NCBI RefSeq assembly: GCF_009828585.1
Contig: NZ_WSRZ01000023.1
Coordinates: 1 to 64,000 of the forward strand
DNA length: 64,000 bases
Source of the DNA: Shewanella litoralis
Lineage (GTDB): Bacteria > Pseudomonadota > Gammaproteobacteria > Enterobacterales > Shewanellaceae
Direction of reading: 5' to 3'
Positions 56,999 through 64,000 of this stretch are shown here, in pieces. Every line of letters begins with the position of its first letter. Within the stretch, counting starts at the first letter, position 1. The position numbers were made by a program, and so were the translations under genes. The notes under the pieces were generated by a model. The model had not been told where the DNA came from and did not search any database. It saw nothing but the letters and a program-made list of their open reading frames with translations.

Positions 56999-57469
56999 GT
57001 GAATTTCAACGCTACCTTACTCGGTCAGACGGTTGCCTTTATTCTCTTCGTGTGGTTTTGCATGAAGTTTGTATGGCCTCCGTTGATGAATGCCATCGAA
57101 GAACGCCAGAAGAAAATTGCTGATGGTCTGGCAGATGCCGGCCGTGCAGCAAAAGATCTAGAGTTAGCACAAATTAAAGCTACTGAGCAACTTAAAGAAG
57201 CAAAAGTAACTGCCAACGAAATTATTGAGCAAGCTAACAAGCGTAAAGCTCAAATCGTTGAAGAAGCTAAAGTTGAAGCACAAACTGAGCGCGCTAAAAT
57301 TATCGCTCAGGGTCAAGCAGAAATTGAAAACGAACGTAATCGCGTAAAAGATGACTTGCGTAAGCAAGTTGCTTCTCTAGCCATTATTGGTGCTGAGAAA
57401 ATCCTTGAACGTGTAATCGATCCAGAAGCCCACAGTGACATAGTTGATAAACTAGTTGCTGAAATTTGA
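56999..57469 (+). CDS. atpF: ATP synthase F0 subunit b
   Basis: Peripheral stalk subunit, 156 residues: an N-terminal membrane anchor ([20 protein letters not shown]) then a long charged coiled coil rich in Ala, Glu and Lys. GTG start at 56999 with a very strong AGGAGG five bases upstream. Confidence 0.97.
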   Translation: MNFNATLLGQTVAFILFVWFCMKFVWPPLMNAIEERQKKIADGLADAGRAAKDLELAQIKATEQLKEAKVTANEIIEQANKRKAQIVEEAKVEAQTERAKIIAQGQAEIENERNRVKDDLRKQVASLAIIGAEKILERVIDPEAHSDIVDKLVAEI

Positions 57470-57485
57470 TTAAGGGAGTTGAGTT

Positions 57486-58019
57486 ATGGCTGAATTAAGC
57501 ACCATCGCTCGCCCTTACGCAAAGGCAGCTTTTGATTTTGCTGTTGAGCATAAAGCAGTAGAAAGTTGGACAGAAATGTTAACTTTCGCTTCATTGGTGA
57601 GTGAAAACGAATCAATCAAGCCATTGCTTAATGGTACTCTTGCGAGTACAGAACTTGCTTCACTGTTTATTAACGTATGCGGTGAGCAAGTCAATGAGCA
57701 AGGTCAAAACCTGATAAAGGTAATGGCTGAAAACGGTCGTTTAGGGATACTGTCAGCAGTATCGCTACTTTTTGCTGAATACCGTAATGAGTGGGCGAAA
57801 GAAGTTGAAGCCGATGTGGTTTCTGCTTTTGAGTTGACTTCTGAGCAACAACAGCAAATTAGTGTTTCTCTAGAGAAACGTCTCGCACGCAAAGTTAAGC
57901 TGAATTGCAGCATCGACGCATCGCTCATTGGCGGTGTGATTATTAAATCAGGCGACCTAGTCATTAATGGCTCGGTAAGCGGTAAGTTATCGCGTTTGTC
58001 TGACAAGCTGCAGTCGTAA
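57486..58019 (+). CDS. atpH: ATP synthase F1 subunit delta
   Basis: Stalk subunit joining b to the alpha3-beta3 head. 177 residues, the E. coli length, N-terminal helical domain ([17 protein letters not shown]) and C-terminal [20 protein letters not shown]. Between atpF and atpA with short gaps. Confidence 0.97.
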   Translation: MAELSTIARPYAKAAFDFAVEHKAVESWTEMLTFASLVSENESIKPLLNGTLASTELASLFINVCGEQVNEQGQNLIKVMAENGRLGILSAVSLLFAEYRNEWAKEVEADVVSAFELTSEQQQQISVSLEKRLARKVKLNCSIDASLIGGVIIKSGDLVINGSVSGKLSRLSDKLQS

Positions 58020-58033
58020 TTGGGAGTTTAAGC

Positions 58034-59575
58034 ATGCAACTGAATTCCACTGAAATCAGCGATCTGATTAAGCAGCGGATCGAGCAGTTCAACGTCGTTA
58101 GTGAAGCTCGCAACGAAGGTACAATTGTTGCAGTAAGCGACGGAATCATTCGCATTAACGGCCTAGCCGATGTAATGCAAGGTGAAATGATCGAACTGCC
58201 TGGTGGCCGTTTTGCAATCGCGTTGAACTTAGAACGTGATTCTGTCGGTGCCGTAGTAATGGGCCCTTATGCTAATTTAGCAGAAGGCGCAAAAGTAAGA
58301 ACAACTGGTCGTATTCTTGAAGTACCTGTTGGTCGTGGACTACTTGGCCGTGTTCTTAACACGCTTGGTGAGCCAATTGATGGTAAAGGACCTGTCGACA
58401 ACGACGGTTTCTCTCCTGTTGAAGTGATTGCTCCAGGTGTTATTGAGCGTAAGTCAGTAGACCAACCAATCCAAACTGGTTATAAAGCCGTTGATGCCAT
58501 GATCCCAATCGGTCGTGGTCAACGTGAATTGATTATTGGTGACCGTCAGACTGGTAAAACAGCGATGGCTATCGATGCAATTATCAACCAGAAAGATTCA
58601 GGTATTAAGTGTGTCTATGTTGCTGTTGGTCAGAAAGCTTCTACCATCGCTAACGTAGTACGTAAACTTGAAGAACATGGCGCACTAGCTAACACTATCG
58701 TTGTTGTTGCATCAGCTTCTGAAGCTGCCGCACTGCAATACTTAGCACCATATTCTGGTTGTTCTATGGGTGAATACTTCCGTGACCGCGGTGAAGATTC
58801 TTTAATCGTATATGATGATTTGTCTAAGCAAGCAGTTGCTTACCGTCAAATTTCATTGCTATTGAAGCGTCCTCCAGGACGTGAAGCATACCCAGGTGAC
58901 GTATTCTATCTACACTCGCGCTTATTAGAGCGTGCTTCACGTGTAAACGTGGACTATGTAGAAAAGTTCACAAATGGTGCAGTAACAGGCCAAACCGGTT
59001 CGTTAACCGCGTTACCTATTATTGAAACCCAAGCTGGTGACGTATCAGCGTTCGTACCGACCAACGTAATTTCTATTACAGATGGTCAGATCTTCCTTGA
59101 GACTGACTTGTTTAACTCGGGCTTACGTCCAGCAGTTAACCCAGGTATTTCTGTTTCTCGTGTTGGTGGTGCTGCGCAGACTAAGATCATCAAGAAACTG
59201 TCTGGCGGTATTCGTACTGCACTAGCACAGTATCGAGAGCTTGCAGCGTTCTCACAGTTTGCATCTGATTTAGATGATGCAACTCGTGCTCAGCTTGAGC
59301 ATGGTGAGCGTGTAACCGAATTAATGAAGCAAAAACAATATGCTCCTATGAGTGTTGCTGCTCAGTCTGTGTCTATTTTCGCAGCTGAAAAAGGCTTCCT
59401 GAAAGGTGTTGCTTTAAATGAAATCGGTCGCTTCGAAGCCGCTCTGCTTTCATACATGAACAGTCAACATGCTGACCTAATGAACACCATCAACGCTACT
59501 GGCGATTATAACGCTGATATCGAAGGTGAGTTAAAGGCAGGCATGGACAAGTTCATTGAAACCCAAACCTGGTAA
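58034..59575 (+). CDS. atpA: ATP synthase F1 subunit alpha
   Basis: Non-catalytic nucleotide-binding subunit, 513 residues as in E. coli. Walker [16 protein letters not shown], the [19 protein letters not shown] region, and the signature [17 protein letters not shown]. Membrane-peripheral F1 head. Confidence 0.98.
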   Translation: MQLNSTEISDLIKQRIEQFNVVSEARNEGTIVAVSDGIIRINGLADVMQGEMIELPGGRFAIALNLERDSVGAVVMGPYANLAEGAKVRTTGRILEVPVGRGLLGRVLNTLGEPIDGKGPVDNDGFSPVEVIAPGVIERKSVDQPIQTGYKAVDAMIPIGRGQRELIIGDRQTGKTAMAIDAIINQKDSGIKCVYVAVGQKASTIANVVRKLEEHGALANTIVVVASASEAAALQYLAPYSGCSMGEYFRDRGEDSLIVYDDLSKQAVAYRQISLLLKRPPGREAYPGDVFYLHSRLLERASRVNVDYVEKFTNGAVTGQTGSLTALPIIETQAGDVSAFVPTNVISITDGQIFLETDLFNSGLRPAVNPGISVSRVGGAAQTKIIKKLSGGIRTALAQYRELAAFSQFASDLDDATRAQLEHGERVTELMKQKQYAPMSVAAQSVSIFAAEKGFLKGVALNEIGRFEAALLSYMNSQHADLMNTINATGDYNADIEGELKAGMDKFIETQTW

Positions 59576-59628
59576 TAATGAACACGGGGTGTCATTAGGC
59601 ACCTCAGGTCCCAGATTGGAGAGTAGAG

Positions 59629-61915
<2,287 letters not shown>

Positions 61916-61951
61916 CTAGGCCGTAAAGCTTAGTTCTTTAAGGAGAACTTG

Positions 61952-62380
61952 ATGGCAGCCAAAACAGTCCAACTTGATATTGTTAGTGCAGAAGACAGCA
62001 TCTACCACGGCGAAGTGAGCTTTTTTGAAGTGAACGGCGCTGAAGGTGAGTTAGGTATTATGCCTAACCACGTTGCTCTACTAACAACAATCAAGCCTGG
62101 TATGGCGCGCTTTATCAAGCAAGATGGTAGTGAAGAAGTGTTGTACCTTTCAGGTGGTTTACTGGAAGTACAACCTACTGCAATCTCAGTACTTGCTGAT
62201 GTAGCATTACGTGCCGATGATATTGATGAAAAAGCCGCTTTAAAAGCGAAGGAACGTGCAGAGCAAGCTATTGCTAACGCTGGCGCCGACTTCAATTACG
62301 AAGCTGCAGCTATCGAATTAGCCAAGTCTTTGGCTCAATTGAAAGTAGTTGAAACCATCAAGCGAAATATCACCAGATAA
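61952..62380 (+). CDS. atpC: ATP synthase F1 subunit epsilon
   Basis: Rotor subunit that can inhibit ATP hydrolysis. 142 residues: N-terminal beta sandwich ([34 protein letters not shown]) and C-terminal helical hairpin. ATG 61952 is six bases from AAGGAG; the TTG just before it is rejected. Last gene of the operon. Confidence 0.97.
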   Translation: MAAKTVQLDIVSAEDSIYHGEVSFFEVNGAEGELGIMPNHVALLTTIKPGMARFIKQDGSEEVLYLSGGLLEVQPTAISVLADVALRADDIDEKAALKAKERAEQAIANAGADFNYEAAAIELAKSLAQLKVVETIKRNITR

Positions 62381-62396
62381 TCTGATTATTTGACGC

Positions 62397-62430
62397 TGAA
62401 AAGGCGACTCATTATGAGTCGCCTTTTTTA
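62397..62430 (+). terminator. Terminator of the atp operon
   Basis: Long stem AAAAGGCGACTCA / TGAGTCGCCTTTT with a TTA loop and T run. Confidence 0.9.
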
Positions 62431-62529
62431 TTGTGATACATAAATACAACATCGTGAGTTTTTCCATTTGTATTGAGATTAAGCTAAAATAGCGCCAATT
62501 ATAATTTATGTTGTTTGAAGGGATTAATT

Positions 62530-63894
62530 ATGTCGTTAAATGTTGTCATCTTAGCTGCAGGCAAAGGAACTCGCATGCGCTCTGATTTGCCTAAAGTTCT
62601 GCATCCAATAGCTCATAAAAGTATGGTTCAGCATGTTATCGACACCGCTAACTCATTAGGTTCACAAGCTATTCAATTAGTGTATGGCTATGGTGCAGAT
62701 AAGCTACAAGCTGCATTAGGTGAGCAAACATTAAATTGGGTATTGCAAGCTGAGCAGCTTGGTACTGGCCATGCGGTAGCACAAGCCAATCCAAACATTA
62801 ACGACGATGATACCGTACTCATTCTTTATGGTGACGTTCCGCTTATCCAACAATCAACACTCGAAAGCTTACTTGCCGCACGTGAAAAAAATGGCCTCGC
62901 GATTTTAACCGTTAATCTTGCTAACCCAACAGGCTATGGCCGCATAGTGAGAGAGTTTGGTAAGGTTGTTGGTATCGTTGAGCAAAAAGATGCCAATGCC
63001 GACCAATTAAAAATTACTGAAGTTAACACTGGCATCATGGCGGTACCCGGTAAACAATTAAAAGCGTGGTTGAACAGGTTATCTAACAACAATGCTCAAG
63101 GTGAATACTATTTAACAGACATTATTGCCATGGCACATGCTGATGGTGTCGCGATAACCACGTCACAACCCCAGTCTGCCATTGAAGTTGAAGGTGCAAA
63201 TAATCGTGTGCAATTAGCACAGTTAGAACGTGCTTACCAAGCTCGCGCCGCTGAAAAGCTCATGTTAGAAGGTGCCAATTTACGCGACCCTGCGCGTATC
63301 GATATTCGCGGTGATGTTACTGTGGGTATGGATGTGATGATAGATATCAATGTCATCTTCCAGGGGACGGTAGTATTAGGTAATAACGTCACGATTGGCG
63401 CAGGTGCCATTTTGATAAACTGCGAGATTGCCGATAACGCTGAAATTAAACCTTATACCATTGTTGAAGGCGCTAAACTTGGTCAAGCAGCAAGTGCAGG
63501 GCCGTTTGCACGTTTACGCCCTGGCGCTGAACTGAAGCAAGATGCGCACATTGGTAATTTTGTTGAAATCAAAAAATCAATCTTAGGTGTTGGCTCTAAA
63601 GCTGGTCATTTGGCTTATCTTGGTGATGCTGTTATTGGTGCTGGTGTTAATATTGGTGCAGGTACCATTACCTGTAACTACGATGGCGCTAATAAGTTTA
63701 TTACCACCATCGAAGACGGCGTCTTTGTAGGAAGCGACACTCAATTAGTTGCCCCAGTAACAATTGGCAAAAACGCCACCTTGGGCGCCGGTTCTACTAT
63801 CACTAAAGACGTTGCTGAAGATGAATTAGTTATTACCCGTGTAAAACAACGCCATATAGCAGGTTGGCAACGTCCAGTGAAGATTAAAAAGTAA
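62530..63894 (+). CDS. glmU: Bifunctional GlmU (UDP-GlcNAc synthesis)
   Basis: Acetylates glucosamine-1-phosphate and then couples it to UTP, giving UDP-N-acetylglucosamine for peptidoglycan and LPS. 454 residues: N-terminal uridyltransferase with [27 protein letters not shown] and VEVEGANNR-type NRVQLAQLE, then a left-handed beta-helix acetyltransferase with hexapeptides and [13 protein letters not shown] 62530 follows AAGGGA; the TTG at 62515 is rejected. Downstream of atp, as in many gammaproteobacteria. Confidence 0.97.
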   Translation: MSLNVVILAAGKGTRMRSDLPKVLHPIAHKSMVQHVIDTANSLGSQAIQLVYGYGADKLQAALGEQTLNWVLQAEQLGTGHAVAQANPNINDDDTVLILYGDVPLIQQSTLESLLAAREKNGLAILTVNLANPTGYGRIVREFGKVVGIVEQKDANADQLKITEVNTGIMAVPGKQLKAWLNRLSNNNAQGEYYLTDIIAMAHADGVAITTSQPQSAIEVEGANNRVQLAQLERAYQARAAEKLMLEGANLRDPARIDIRGDVTVGMDVMIDINVIFQGTVVLGNNVTIGAGAILINCEIADNAEIKPYTIVEGAKLGQAASAGPFARLRPGAELKQDAHIGNFVEIKKSILGVGSKAGHLAYLGDAVIGAGVNIGAGTITCNYDGANKFITTIEDGVFVGSDTQLVAPVTIGKNATLGAGSTITKDVAEDELVITRVKQRHIAGWQRPVKIKK

Positions 63895-63913
63895 TACTGG
63901 TTACAAAATATTC

Positions 63914-63940
63914 AAAGCGGCCATGAGCCGCTTTTTTATT
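63914..63940 (+). terminator. Terminator after glmU
   Basis: AAAGCGGC-CATGA-GCCGCTTT stem followed by a T run. The remaining 60 bases to the window end show no gene. Confidence 0.85.
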
Positions 63941-64000
63941 TTTGACAATAGGTAAATCGTAACTTTAAGATTAAATTAATGTCTTGGTGTTAAGCGCAAC

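Noticed and set aside
58934-58949. CTTCACGTGTAAAC in atpA as parS
   Set aside because: Several mismatches in the right arm; explained by Ala-Ser-Arg-Val codons.

Overview
The window is a stretch of a gammaproteobacterial chromosome around the replication origin, most likely from Shewanella. Reasons: E. coli-type gene blocks (smg-yrdD-tsaC-aroE-yrdB with yrdA nearby; fadBA divergent from pepQ-yigZ-trkH-hemG; mioC-oriC-mnmG), dnaA-dnaN-recF-gyrB next to rpmH-rnpA-yidD-yidC-mnmE, and sequences that look shewanellar from memory. Species cannot be fixed. No insertion sequence, prophage, CRISPR array, tRNA gene or cargo island is visible. This is a core, vertically inherited region, and I did not find a large unknown system. 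The interest lies in small regulatory and architectural features.

Layout. 1-351: tandem rRNA promoters (P1, P2) and a boxA, minus strand; the rRNA operon itself lies beyond the left edge. 352-6,800: gamma-carbonic anhydrase homologue, GGDEF protein, yrdB-aroE, two secreted amidohydrolases, truncated haemoglobin. 6,838-11,690 (minus): hemF, tsaC, yrdD, smg, dprA, LysM protein. 11,813-17,444: def-fmt-rsmB-trkA-trkH. 17,448-22,507: two HemG-like flavodoxins, an ArsR-family repressor with a sulfur-sensor-like Cys pair, a second trkH, yigZ, pepQ. 22,742-34,243: fadBA, tusA-MOSC, a giant propeller-amidohydrolase, tag, glyQS. 34,373-41,638 (minus): HDOD protein, then the dnaA-dnaN-recF-gyrB replication cluster. 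42,084-46,575: rpmH, rnpA, yidD, yidC, mnmE, exonuclease. 46,597-49,657: LysR regulator divergent from the formaldehyde-detoxification pair frmA-fghA. 49,952-52,751: mioC, oriC, mnmG. 52,863-55,228: rsmG-parA-parB. 55,448-62,380: complete atpIBEFHAGDC operon. 62,530-63,894: glmU.

How it works together. DnaA, DnaN, RecF and GyrB start and support replication at oriC (50.3-50.8 kb), which has DnaA boxes, dense GATC sites and an AT-rich AGATCT repeat. A second cluster of DnaA boxes and GATC sites lies between dnaA and rpmH. ParA/ParB (53.5-55.2 kb) should segregate the origin through parS sites. I find three good parS sites at 26.2, 29.2 and 30.5 kb and a weaker one inside recF. One parS is at the same time the core of a bidirectional terminator. 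Ribosome and translation genes (rpmH, rnpA, glyQS, def-fmt, rsmB, rsmG, mnmE, mnmG, tsaC, tusA, the rRNA operon) and the ATP synthase cluster near the origin, as expected for growth-linked genes.

Start codons were re-chosen from Shine-Dalgarno spacing, homology and neighbour overlaps. Several genes use GTG or TTG, and dprA has no ordinary start codon for its N-terminal domain.
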